NCBI GenBank assembly: GCA_002369495.1
Contig: DFFD01000043.1
Span: 1 to 18,681 of the forward strand
Direction: 5' to 3'
Source: Lachnospiraceae bacterium UBA3785
GTDB taxonomy: Bacteria; Bacillota; Clostridia; Lachnospirales; Lachnospiraceae
DNA: 18,681 nucleotides
The notes beneath the pieces are model-generated. The model searched no databases, was not told the DNA's origin, and saw nothing but the letters and a program-made list of their open reading frames with translations. The translations under genes and the position numbers were made by a program. This document shows, in pieces, positions 1 to 7,981 of this stretch (position 1 is the stretch's first letter; the number at the start of each line of letters is the position of its first letter).

Positions 1-148
1 TATCAGGTTTCTGTTCGTAGGCTCATGACTTTGCTACGCGCTTCCTTCACCCCATCGTCTCCGATTTCGGCTTGCGTTTAACTACATGAGCGGTAGATTA
101 CCCATGACCGGACTTTCACCGGTAAGAATTGTGCCATGCCCGGCACAC
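1..148 (-). mobile_element. Group IIC intron, 5' end (partial, runs off the left edge)
   Basis: Read on the minus strand from 148 downward, the sequence begins GTGTGCCGGGCATGGC, continues with GGTGAAAGTCCGGTC, then AGTTAAACGCAAG, and later GGTGAAGGAAGCG. These are the conserved 5' boundary (GUGYG) and domain I blocks of bacterial class C introns; from memory the Oceanobacillus iheyensis group IIC intron has the same order of blocks (GUGUGCCCGGCAUGG, GGUGAGAGUCC, AACGCAAG, GAAGGAAGCGG). The intron lies 0-6 nt behind the U-tract of a terminator hairpin, which is the known target preference of group IIC introns. Only about 148 nt of domain I are inside the window; the reverse transcriptase/maturase ORF and the domain V-VI end would lie to the left and cannot be seen, so activity cannot be judged. 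The exact 5' splice position (148) is inferred from the GUGUG consensus. Confidence 0.88.
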
Positions 149-190
149 CATAAAGAAGGGCATAGCAGACGTTAGTCTGCTATGTCCTTC
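149..190 (-). terminator. Rho-independent terminator of the big surface-protein unit; group IIC insertion target
   Basis: On the minus strand GAAGGACATAGCAGAC (190-175) pairs with GTCTGCTATGCCCTTC (170-155) around a TAAC loop: 16 pairs with a single A/C mismatch. It is followed by TTTATG and then the intron boundary at 148. It starts 22 nt after the stop codon of the 93-residue protein gene. The T-tract is short, as expected if the intron interrupted the 3' end of the terminator. Confidence 0.85.
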
Positions 191-212
191 CGACTGTTTT
201 TTGAAATATCAA

Positions 213-494
213 TCAGGCGTGACCAGGCAGCTGACTGGATTCCATAGCCGGCATGAATCCCAAAAGTCCGGCAGTCTCAAGAAAATCATATTCCTTGCTG
301 TTGATATGGTCTTCTCCGACATACCAGTTGCCCTCGACCTTGACGCCGCCTTGAAAATCAGCGATAAGTGCCTGAAGTTCATCGGTTGTTATCTCCAGCC
401 CGGCTTCTTCGAGTGCCGCAGCGTCAATAGCAGCTATTTCTGCAAGGCCATCGTCCGAAATAAAATAATAATTTACACCTGCAAGAAGAGACAT
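213..494 (-). CDS. Small acidic protein of unknown function (93 aa)
   Basis: I do not recognise this protein. The start at 494 is chosen over the in-frame ATG at 509 because GGAGG (507-503) lies 8 nt before it, an ideal spacing, and overlaps the upstream ATG. The product is 93 residues, acidic (runs such as ISDDGLAEIAAIDAAALEEAG), with no signal peptide, membrane segment or sorting motif. It has a helical, Ala/Leu/Glu-rich first half and a more mixed second half (GNWYVGEDHINSKEYDFLE). It sits 31 nt behind the stop codon of the giant InlB-repeat protein and just before the terminator, so the two are probably co-transcribed. It is possibly a cytoplasmic partner of the big protein, or a degraded C-terminal fragment of something else. 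The good ribosome binding site and position between gene and terminator argue that it is a real gene; the function is open. Confidence 0.68.
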   Translation of the reverse strand: MSLLAGVNYYFISDDGLAEIAAIDAAALEEAGLEITTDELQALIADFQGGVKVEGNWYVGEDHINSKEYDFLETAGLLGFMPAMESSQLPGHA

Positions 495-525
495 TGCGCT
501 ATCCTCCATCCACTTTTATCATGCT

Positions 526-3500
526 TTAAGAAACGAGCTTTATGCCTGTCTCATTGATCGTGCAGTCCCCCATATTGAGGGTCCTGGTCTTACCGTACAT
601 CGTCACATTATCGAGAGTGACCCAGTACGGCTGTACCGTAATGGTGGCATTCTCAGTGAGTATGCTCGCATCTGCAGCAGCTCCGTCGCACCAGGCGAGA
701 TAATTGACAGTTGAAAGACCGAACGTACTATTCGGATCCAGCTGGAGCGAAGTCCCGCCTTTTATCGGCACGAACGAAAGTTTGTTGCTGATCGTTGTCG
801 TGTAAGACTTACCATCACCTGTGTTGACAGAGACCTTAAAGAAAACGCCGCTGTAGCTGTTGTCATCGATTGCGGTGATGAAATACAGTTTCTCGATTGC
901 TTTGGTATCTTTGTCGTAGACATATGATGTGTAATTGTCAAGGTATGTCTTGGGGACTTCCTTGAGATAATACACAGAATCGGCTGCAATCGAATCACTC
1001 GCCTTCTTGATCTTGCCTTTTTGCCAGTACAGTTTGAGACCTGTTCTGATGGCGCTGCCGTTATAATCAGGTGCTGCGGTATCATAGTATTTATCCGTCT
1101 GACCGATTTTTTTCAAGGCCTCTGCTTTATCAGCCTCAGTCACTGCGTAGGCGCCGTATGCCGTATAGCATCCGCCGTACAGGTTATCGCCCTTCACAAG
1201 ATTCTCGAAGGCAAGGCTGTCATCATACTCATTCAGGGCCTCAAGCGTGCCATCGGACGAATGGAAGATGTAGATCGCTTTCTTCTCCCAGATTGCATAG
1301 AGACCTTCGTACGGAAGGACCTCGTCCGCAGCCACCTGTGTCACAACCTTGTCACCGTACTTATACTGATTGTTCTCAGCATCATATACGAGGAAATCAG
1401 GCGTTGTCTTGGTCGTCGAGTAGTTGACCGGGTCCGTTGCGGTCTGTTTCTCTACATCCTTTGCCCAGCCGAGGAACTCATAGCCTGCGCGGGTCGGAAT
1501 GTCGTAGCCGCCGCCAACCTTCGTTCCGTAGATGTCCCACGGCTCGTTGATTCCGTGGTTGTCCGTTGTCGCGAGGATCGCCGCGTCGCCGGTGGACCCG
1601 TCGTTCCTGTACCAGGTGATATGGGTCGGCGTGCGGTCCTCCTTGTCGACGTAGGTGGCGGTCAGGGTGATCCAGTACTGATTGTTTTCGATGACCGAAT
1701 CCCTGGAGTCTGCTACGAAGATGTCACCAGGCTGATATACGGAGCCGGCCTTCAGCTGCCATCCGTCGAAGCGCTTGCCTTCCGGCCAGTACTCTTCCGT
1801 GGGTGCCTGAGCGGTAATGACATCGACGAGGTCTGCGTAGTGCAGCGGATCCGTGTATTCGTAAGTACGTGCGCCCGTCGGATTCTTGTAACGGATATGG
1901 AGACCGCCCTTTCCGAGGATATCATCGTTTCTCCATCTAGCAAAGAGTTTGAAGATACCGACCGTCTGGTCATAATTTTCATCATCATACTCGGCACGTG
2001 CCGGATCGTCCGGACCGGTGTATGTATACCAGAGAGACTCGGCTGTGATCCTGGATGTGAAGTTCCAAAGCTTTGTATAAGCCTCATCGGTGTAATAACC
2101 GACCAGCGAGTAGAATGATCCGTCCTCCTCCTTGGTGGCATTCATGAAGTTGGTGTCATCAAGGACCGTTCCGTAGGGAACCCAGAAGCTCAGGCGCTGC
2201 TGTCCCGGGACCTCGCCGCCGTCCATCTCGACAACAACGTGGTACTCTACCGGTTTTGTGACCGCATAGATCAGCTTGTTGCCGAGGGGCATCGTCTCGG
2301 ACCAGTCATAAGGGTCACCCACTCCTTCAGGGTTATCGTACCAGCCTGCGAAGTACTGGTTTTCCGGGATCGTGATCGTAGATGCGTCAGGCGTGGTGTT
2401 CTGATAACCGGCCAGGCTCACGCCGTAGGCGATGCCTTCAGTTCTTCCGACTTCCTGAGAGCCGTACATAAAGACAATGTCGTTCGTCACACGGTCGTTT
2501 TTGACATGAAGGACCGTATTGGAGCCGCGCTTGACGTTCGTGTAGCCTTCTGCATTGACACCGTCTGTAGTACTGTTCATGGTAGCTGCCGAGTTCCATG
2601 TGGACGGCATCGATTCACTTGTGCTCCAGCGGTAGCCTGTGGGAGTCATTCCCTGGACACGCTCTGTTATGTTAAAGCCATCCGTTGATACACAGGAATA
2701 CTTTGCCGAAGCAGCTTTCGTGTAACCGCTGAGATTCGTGTTCTGTTCCCAGATAACAAGCGTTATGATATTGCTGGTGTCATCAGACTTCTCGATGGCG
2801 ATCGTGTTCGGTGTGCCGCCGACGTTCGTGTGTCCGTAGAGGTTGCCGGTGAAAGCGTCCAGATATGAGACATGCTCCCAATGATGCGTGGAGTCCGGCA
2901 TTATCCATGTATAACTCGGATCCGCATCCTTGAAGGACTGCCCGTAAAGTCCTGTGTAGACAATCTCTGTGGTCTGCTTGAAGAGCTGACCTTCGTACGG
3001 CTCTCCGTTATAGGTGTAGGAGTAATCTCCAGCGATGGTCCATCTGAGCTGGCAGTAATTACTAACATTACTACTTGTCGTTGTGAACAATTGACGCCTG
3101 GTACCATTGTATCCGCTGCTTGTGCTTGCCTGGGTGCCCGTTGCGCCGACTGCCTGATCAATCAACTTAGTGCCGTAATAATACAGGCCGCTGACATTTA
3201 CTGTATCAGCTTCGCCAAGCAAGCCGACTTTGGTGGCCCATTTCACCTGTGTGATAGAATCGGGAAGTGCAAGATTACCGGCTTCCCTCGACCACACGAT
3301 TCTCTTATTGCTGACCGTGACTGTCAGCGGGACATACTCCCCATTCACCAGACCATAGACATTAGTTCCATTGCCGGAAGGTATATAGGAAACAGTGCCG
3401 CCTGATGTCCCCACAAACCGAAGCGAGAAGAGCGCGCGATCATAGTAAACATTGACGATCGTGCTGTTATCCGCGCTGACACCGTTCTTGTCAGAGCCCG

Positions 3501-5349
3501 ATCCGTTGAGAACTTCGAATCTTGCAGGCGTCTTGAAGCCATAGCTTCCGTGCTCCAGATCAGTTACGCCGAGCTTTGCATTTCCGTAGTACAGATACTG
3601 GGAAAGTGCCTCAGCCGTGATCGGAGTGTCCGTCGCAACATTCTCAATAGTATACGACTCAAGGTAGTCGTATGTCTTATTCGCATCGGCCGCGTTCTTG
3701 TCATCCGTGACCTTCTGCTTCCAGATGATGACCTTGTAGGAGGCATGTGCATTCGGCGTCCAGTGCGCATAGAGCGTCACTTCGTCACCTGTAAACTCGG
3801 AAAGATCCGTGTTGAACTCATACTTTTCGGCAGAGTCTGCCGCACCCTTGTACCATCCGGCAAACGTATAGCCCGGGCGGGTGGGGTCATCCGGTTCATA
3901 GGCAGAGGCATCCTCACCGGCCGGAACGAATTTCGGCGCCGTGTAGGTGGCATTGCCGGTGCCGCTGCCGCCGTCATTTTCATCAAAGTGGATCCACTTG
4001 CCTTCACCGATCTTCGGAACAAGTGTGGTGTCGGCGGAAATAGTGATCTGACTGCCGTTCTTGTAAACCGGCTCCTCGGTTCCCTTGACTACCCAGCCAA
4101 TAAAACCTCTGGTAGCCGTTTCAGCCTGAACGGTATAGTTCTGGTTGACGGTCGTCGTTGCGGAGTTGCCTGCAGTCAGGAGGTTCTCTGTCTTGTAGGT
4201 GTTCTCGAACTCATCCTGATAGTAGAGCTCGAAGGAGGTGACCATCTTGGCATAGAAGGTGACCGTGTCACCGTCTGTTATACCTGCATTGAGCCTTGCC
4301 GCAACATTCGAGCGGACCTGGCCGATCGTCATGCCGGCGCTGAGGGTCGTGTCATTCTCGACATCGGTCCAGCCCATGAATTTCTTTCTTTCCACAACCG
4401 GAACGCCCGGATCATACAGGACCTGCTCCAGCTTTCCGTCCGTGACATCCTTCTTCTTGACGTACATGGTCGTTGTCTTGCCGTTTGCGACAAAGTTGAC
4501 CGTGAGGCGGGCATATTCGCCCGTATCGACGACTGCGTAAATCGAGAAGGCGTCATTTTCAAACGCCACCGCATTCTCATCGGCCGCATTCACCTGAACT
4601 GCGTTTTCAGCCTCTGTCAGCTCCTCAGCCTCCTGCTTCTCCTCATTGATGTGCAGGACGCCGAGATCCTCCGCAGCCGCCTCCGCAATTTCGGGCGCCT
4701 TAATGAAGACCGAGACGTTGCCGTTCGGCTGAACCTCATTGTTGCCAAGGTCGCAGAAGGTGATGTCGACCGCCGTGATGATCCTGGACGCGATCTCATC
4801 GGAGACCTTCGCCTGCACCTCTTCCGCAGTGACGTCCTTGAGGGTCATGGTCGTGCCCTCCGGGAGAGCGCCCTCCGGGGCCTCCACGCGGACAGCAACA
4901 GAACCCTCCGTCATGCCTGCAAGGGTGACGGCGGGATAGGAGACAACATTTTCGGCCGGAGCCGCCGGCTCTGCAGCCGGAACCTCAGGCTCTGCAGCCG
5001 GAGCTGCGGGCTCTTCAGCCGGAGCCGCCGGTTCTTCCGCCGGAGCGGCCGGCTCTTCCGCCGGAATCTCGGACTCCTCTGCCGGTGCGGCGGGCTCCTC
5101 CGCTGGAACCTCGGACTCCTCAGCCGAAGCCGCCGGTTCTTCCGCCGGAACTTCTGACTCATCATTCACAGTCGCGGGTTCCTCAGCCGGAACCTCAGCC
5201 GTCTCTTCGGTCTTGTCCTCCGCGGCACCGTAGGTGACGCTGGACCAGCCGCTCTGTTCCCTTCCGGCCGCCTGGACCGGAGTGGCGCCCAGCGAGAGGA
5301 TCATCGCCATCGCCAGAACGAGTGACAGGACTTTTTTCATCTTTTTCAT
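526..5349 (-). CDS. Giant secreted InlB B-repeat (Listeria-Bacteroides repeat) protein, 1607 aa
   Basis: Start at 5349: AGGAGG (5360-5355) lies 5 nt upstream. Residues 1-28 are a Sec signal peptide (KKMKK, hydrophobic core, cleavage near VQA-A). Residues about 51-133 are a Glu/Pro/Ala-rich low-complexity stalk. Residues about 137-275 form a beta-type domain common near the N-terminus of clostridial surface proteins (VRVEAPEGALPEGTTM ... FSIYAVVD). From about 280 to the end come many InlB-type units, recognisable by GYTFAGWYKG (about 491), YFAGWYDN (about 995), AGYEFLGWAKD (about 1287) and the closing VTLYAHW or KLFARWR strands. Such repeats are beta-grasp-like modules of adhesins and other extracellular proteins. 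The C-terminus (DCTINETGIKLVS) has no LPxTG motif, membrane helix or visible wall-binding module, so the mode of retention is unclear; it may be released. It is the first gene of a two-gene unit with the 93-residue protein. The ligand is unknown. Confidence 0.93.
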   Translation of the reverse strand: MKKMKKVLSLVLAMAMILSLGATPVQAAGREQSGWSSVTYGAAEDKTEETAEVPAEEPATVNDESEVPAEEPAASAEESEVPAEEPAAPAEESEIPAEEPAAPAEEPAAPAEEPAAPAAEPEVPAAEPAAPAENVVSYPAVTLAGMTEGSVAVRVEAPEGALPEGTTMTLKDVTAEEVQAKVSDEIASRIITAVDITFCDLGNNEVQPNGNVSVFIKAPEIAEAAAEDLGVLHINEEKQEAEELTEAENAVQVNAADENAVAFENDAFSIYAVVDTGEYARLTVNFVANGKTTTMYVKKKDVTDGKLEQVLYDPGVPVVERKKFMGWTDVENDTTLSAGMTIGQVRSNVAARLNAGITDGDTVTFYAKMVTSFELYYQDEFENTYKTENLLTAGNSATTTVNQNYTVQAETATRGFIGWVVKGTEEPVYKNGSQITISADTTLVPKIGEGKWIHFDENDGGSGTGNATYTAPKFVPAGEDASAYEPDDPTRPGYTFAGWYKGAADSAEKYEFNTDLSEFTGDEVTLYAHWTPNAHASYKVIIWKQKVTDDKNAADANKTYDYLESYTIENVATDTPITAEALSQYLYYGNAKLGVTDLEHGSYGFKTPARFEVLNGSGSDKNGVSADNSTIVNVYYDRALFSLRFVGTSGGTVSYIPSGNGTNVYGLVNGEYVPLTVTVSNKRIVWSREAGNLALPDSITQVKWATKVGLLGEADTVNVSGLYYYGTKLIDQAVGATGTQASTSSGYNGTRRQLFTTTSSNVSNYCQLRWTIAGDYSYTYNGEPYEGQLFKQTTEIVYTGLYGQSFKDADPSYTWIMPDSTHHWEHVSYLDAFTGNLYGHTNVGGTPNTIAIEKSDDTSNIITLVIWEQNTNLSGYTKAASAKYSCVSTDGFNITERVQGMTPTGYRWSTSESMPSTWNSAATMNSTTDGVNAEGYTNVKRGSNTVLHVKNDRVTNDIVFMYGSQEVGRTEGIAYGVSLAGYQNTTPDASTITIPENQYFAGWYDNPEGVGDPYDWSETMPLGNKLIYAVTKPVEYHVVVEMDGGEVPGQQRLSFWVPYGTVLDDTNFMNATKEEDGSFYSLVGYYTDEAYTKLWNFTSRITAESLWYTYTGPDDPARAEYDDENYDQTVGIFKLFARWRNDDILGKGGLHIRYKNPTGARTYEYTDPLHYADLVDVITAQAPTEEYWPEGKRFDGWQLKAGSVYQPGDIFVADSRDSVIENNQYWITLTATYVDKEDRTPTHITWYRNDGSTGDAAILATTDNHGINEPWDIYGTKVGGGYDIPTRAGYEFLGWAKDVEKQTATDPVNYSTTKTTPDFLVYDAENNQYKYGDKVVTQVAADEVLPYEGLYAIWEKKAIYIFHSSDGTLEALNEYDDSLAFENLVKGDNLYGGCYTAYGAYAVTEADKAEALKKIGQTDKYYDTAAPDYNGSAIRTGLKLYWQKGKIKKASDSIAADSVYYLKEVPKTYLDNYTSYVYDKDTKAIEKLYFITAIDDNSYSGVFFKVSVNTGDGKSYTTTISNKLSFVPIKGGTSLQLDPNSTFGLSTVNYLAWCDGAAADASILTENATITVQPYWVTLDNVTMYGKTRTLNMGDCTINETGIKLVS
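4951..5199 (-). repeat. Glu/Pro/Ala-rich repeat stalk of the InlB-repeat protein
   Basis: Residues about 51-133 consist of degenerate units of the type PAEEPAAPAEE and SEVPAEEPAA, repeated roughly eight to ten times with the DNA theme GGAAGAGCC or GGAGGAGCC on the minus strand. This composition is typical of extended, wall-spanning spacers in Gram-positive surface proteins. Unit number is likely to vary between strains because of replication slippage. Confidence 0.85.
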
Positions 5350-5400
5350 ATGTCCCTCCTTGTGAGATAATGTAATTGGATACGTGGATCGTGCTGGCTG

Positions 5401-5429
5401 CTTTCGCAGAATACCCTAATCTGCGAAAG
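5401..5429. promoter_or_regulatory. Perfect 10-bp inverted repeat in the divergent intergenic region
   Basis: CTTTCGCAGA (5401-5410) and TCTGCGAAAG (5420-5429) are perfect complements separated by the 9-nt ATACCCTAA. The element lies 52 nt upstream of the InlB-repeat protein gene and about 90 nt upstream of the -35 box of the opposite promoter. On neither strand is it followed by a T-run, so it is not a terminator. It could be an operator, or a stem in the 5' leader of the minus-strand mRNA. I could not find a convincing minus-strand promoter to decide between these. Confidence 0.55.
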
Positions 5430-5518
5430 AAAAAGGGGCTTCCGGATGGAAAACGCTGTATGCAGAGGGGAAACATACAGATATTTCAGCGTATATGCAC
5501 CAAAGTCTCTCGGAAGGG

Positions 5519-5549
5519 TTGACAAGCCCCCCACTCCCCGTGATATGAT
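5519..5549 (+). promoter_or_regulatory. Sigma-A-type promoter for the 5598 operon
   Basis: TTGACA (5519-5524) is a perfect -35 box. TATGAT (5544-5549) matches the -10 consensus in five of six positions and is preceded by TG plus one base, an extended -10. The 19-nt spacer is longer than the usual 17, which the extended -10 could compensate. Transcription would begin near 5556, giving a leader of about 40 nt before the ATG at 5598. Confidence 0.65.
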
Positions 5550-5597
5550 ACAAGCTGATATAAGGACCTGATACGGGTAACCTGACGGAGTAGGCTT

Positions 5598-6836
5598 ATG
5601 ATCGACGCGGTTCATGAGACATTGCTGAAAGCTGCGGCTGCAGGACTTAAAGGCGAGACAACGGAGGCAGAGCTCCCTGCTGAAGAGTGGGGATCTCTTT
5701 TTTCGTGTGCGGCTGAGCAGTTTCTCCTTCCGCTGGTTTACGAGGCGGTCTCGGATTCCGCCTCATTTAAACAGTTCCCGGTTAAGGAGCGGTCCGAATG
5801 GCAGAAACGCGCCGTCAGCGCCGCCATCCGCCAGATCATGCAGACCAACGAGCTTCTGACCCTGATCCTGCGGGCCAAGGAGCGCGGGCTCGACCCGATC
5901 GTGGTGAAGGGGATTATATGCAGGAACCTCTACAAAAAGCCCTGCCTGCGCTTCTCCGTCGACGAGGACATCTTCATCCGGCCCGAGGAGGGAGATGCCT
6001 GGCATGACTTCCTTACGTCGGAAGGATTTGCCCTGGCTCATGGCGAGGAGGAAATCTCCCGGCTCGCAGAGCCGTCCTACCACCGGGAGGGAACCCCTCT
6101 GTGCATTGAGCTGCACAAATATCTGTTTCCGCCTGAATCGGAGGCATTTGCCGATCTGAACAGATACTTTGAGCGCGCCCGGGAAAATACGGTGCCTGTG
6201 ACGGTTGAGGATGTGACTTTCCGGACGCTGGCGCCGACGGATCATTTCCTGTTTCTGATGCTCCATGCCTATAAGCATTTCCTGCACAGCGGGTTCGGCA
6301 TCCGGCAGGTGATGGATATGACGGTTTTTATCGAGGCTTACGGGCGGGAGATCGACTGGAAATACATACAGGCATGCTGCCGGGATCTCAGGGCAGATAT
6401 CTTTGCCGCGGCGCTCCTTAAGATCGCAAATGAACATCTGGGGTTTTCCGAAATCCCGGAAGAATTCAGAACGCTTGCGGAAGGTGTTGACACGGACCCG
6501 CTCCTCCGTGATATGATAGAGGGCGGAGTCTACGGGGTCTCTGAGATCTCGCGGGCGCACAGCAGCAATATTACGCTGGAGGCGGCCGAGAAGGCGAAAG
6601 GGCGGCGGACCTCACCGCTGCCGAGGACGCTGTTTCCGGGTGCGGGGTATCTTAAGACGCATTTTCCGTATGCAAAAAAATATCCGGTCCTGCTTCCCGC
6701 AGCGTGGGTGCACCGGATCGTGCGGTTCTTTATGCGCGACCGGGACGGCCGGAGCGGAAATGCCGCCGAAACGTTCAGGATCGGTAGAGAGAGAGTAGAA
6801 CTTCTTCGGACGTACGGGATCATCGACAGAAAATGA
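5598..6836 (+). CDS. NTP_transf_5-type nucleotidyltransferase family protein (412 aa)
   Basis: It resembles the uncharacterised nucleotidyltransferase family PF14907. The diagnostic stretch is VVKGIICRNLY (Lys104-Gly105) followed by LRFSVDEDIFI, where Asp122 and Asp124 would be the metal-binding pair. A third carboxylate may be supplied by CIELHKYLF (Glu171, His173). The C-terminal half is helical (DHFLFLMLHAYKHFLHSGFGIRQVMD), as usual in the family. It is soluble, with no signal peptide. GGAG at 5586-5589 is placed 8 nt before the ATG. Members are often found near polysaccharide or peptide-export genes, but the substrate is not established. Here it is the first gene after the promoter and is followed 37 nt later by an EpsG homologue, which favours a role in envelope glycan or modified-peptide production. 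The family call is good; the reaction is inferred. Confidence 0.82.
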   Translation: MIDAVHETLLKAAAAGLKGETTEAELPAEEWGSLFSCAAEQFLLPLVYEAVSDSASFKQFPVKERSEWQKRAVSAAIRQIMQTNELLTLILRAKERGLDPIVVKGIICRNLYKKPCLRFSVDEDIFIRPEEGDAWHDFLTSEGFALAHGEEEISRLAEPSYHREGTPLCIELHKYLFPPESEAFADLNRYFERARENTVPVTVEDVTFRTLAPTDHFLFLMLHAYKHFLHSGFGIRQVMDMTVFIEAYGREIDWKYIQACCRDLRADIFAAALLKIANEHLGFSEIPEEFRTLAEGVDTDPLLRDMIEGGVYGVSEISRAHSSNITLEAAEKAKGRRTSPLPRTLFPGAGYLKTHFPYAKKYPVLLPAAWVHRIVRFFMRDRDGRSGNAAETFRIGRERVELLRTYGIIDRK

Positions 6837-6873
6837 AACCCTGCCGGATGCTCGCTCTGGGAGAACAATTTTC

Positions 6874-7956
6874 ATGAATGTCTATATAGTGCTTGCCGGG
6901 CTCCTTGTCGCGCTCGGGATCATATTGAGAGGGGACAGGCCGGAGAGCAGGGCGTACACGCTTGCGGCCTGTTTTTTGCTGTTCTTTGTACTGGCCTGCC
7001 GGGACTGCATGACCGTCGGAGTTGATTCGGCGTCCTCTTATCTGCACGCGTTCCAGCGCATGGATACGACGTCGTGGTCGGAGATGCCCAGCCTGCTCGA
7101 CCCGGGCAGCAATGCAGGCTTTCACCGGCTGATGAAGCTGGTCGCTGACCTGACAGGCGGGCGCTACCAGATCTTTATCATCCTGGTCGCCCTGACCTAT
7201 ATGGTCCCGTTTACGTTTATCATCCGAAAGTACTCGGCTGACCCGTTTCAGAGCATCCTGATGTTTCTGGGGCTCATGCTCTACCCGTTCCATTTCAATG
7301 CGCTCAAGCAGAGCGTGGCGATGGGGTTCGTGCTGCTCGCATTTGACGCGGTGATGGAGCGGCGGCCGGTCCGGTTTGTCGCGCTCGTGCTGCTCGCTTC
7401 GCTGTTTCATTTTCCGTCGATTATCTTTCTGCCGGCCTATTTTCTTGCGCGGATGAGCCTCGGACGGCGCTACCTTGTCATGCTTGCGGTGCTGCTGTTC
7501 ATCGTGTATATCTCCCGCGAGCGGCTGCTGGCACTCATGCTGACAGCGTACGATACGAGAATCTATGATTCGGACATGCGCTTCCTTGCGAACAAGGTCA
7601 TCATCATGATCGGGATCGCGGCCCTGGGAGTACTGCTCAGGGAACCAAGGAAGGAGGACAGCCTATACAGCGCGCTCATGGCGTTTATGGGTGTCGCGAT
7701 CGTGCTGCAGACATTTGCCGGCTACAACAATACGTTTGAGCGCCTGGCGGACTACTATTTCCAGTTCACGGTGCTTCTGCTGCCGCTCATCTTTGAGGAT
7801 GCCGGGCGGTGCAGCCGCCTGATCGACGAGAGCCAGCGCCTTATGCTGCAGCATGGCGCAGCGCTTGCGGCCTGTCTCTTCGCACTCTACAGGTTTACGC
7901 GGAGCACAAGCACGGCAATGGGACTGAATCCATACACGTTTTTCTTTTTGAAATGA
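6874..7956 (+). CDS. EpsG-family polytopic membrane protein (360 aa)
   Basis: A polytopic membrane protein with roughly ten hydrophobic segments from the first residue (MNVYIVLAGLLVALGIIL) to the C-terminus. The loop after the second segment, ACRDCMTVGVDSASSY, matches the 'R....VGTDT..Y' region of EpsG proteins (PF14897), and the following FQRM and GFHRLMKLV also fit. EpsG is required for exopolysaccharide production in Bacillus subtilis, and related Wzy-like proteins polymerise repeat units, so a polymerase-like role is possible. GGGAG precedes the start by about 10 nt. It is 37 nt after the nucleotidyltransferase and 25 nt before the aminotransferase, so probably in the same operon. No glycosyltransferase accompanies it here. 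An O-antigen ligase-like protein is the main alternative. Confidence 0.8.
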   Translation: MNVYIVLAGLLVALGIILRGDRPESRAYTLAACFLLFFVLACRDCMTVGVDSASSYLHAFQRMDTTSWSEMPSLLDPGSNAGFHRLMKLVADLTGGRYQIFIILVALTYMVPFTFIIRKYSADPFQSILMFLGLMLYPFHFNALKQSVAMGFVLLAFDAVMERRPVRFVALVLLASLFHFPSIIFLPAYFLARMSLGRRYLVMLAVLLFIVYISRERLLALMLTAYDTRIYDSDMRFLANKVIIMIGIAALGVLLREPRKEDSLYSALMAFMGVAIVLQTFAGYNNTFERLADYYFQFTVLLLPLIFEDAGRCSRLIDESQRLMLQHGAALAACLFALYRFTRSTSTAMGLNPYTFFFLK

Positions 7957-7981
7957 ACGACGATCATACACGAGGAGAATT

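Noticed and set aside
129..557. 142-codon plus-strand frame across the intron boundary and terminator
   Set aside because: It runs through the intron, the terminator stem and the antisense of the 93-residue gene, with no ribosome binding site and no recognisable domain.
3550..5157. 535-codon open frame on the plus strand opposite the giant InlB-repeat gene
   Set aside because: Its translation is rich in Arg, Leu and Cys with no family likeness, while the minus-strand frame has a signal peptide and clear repeats. It is an antisense shadow caused by the repeat and base composition.
5350..5597. Riboswitch or minus-strand promoter upstream of the giant gene
   Set aside because: No known riboswitch core is seen, and no pair of -35/-10 boxes with acceptable spacing could be found on the minus strand, so no promoter is claimed although one must exist.
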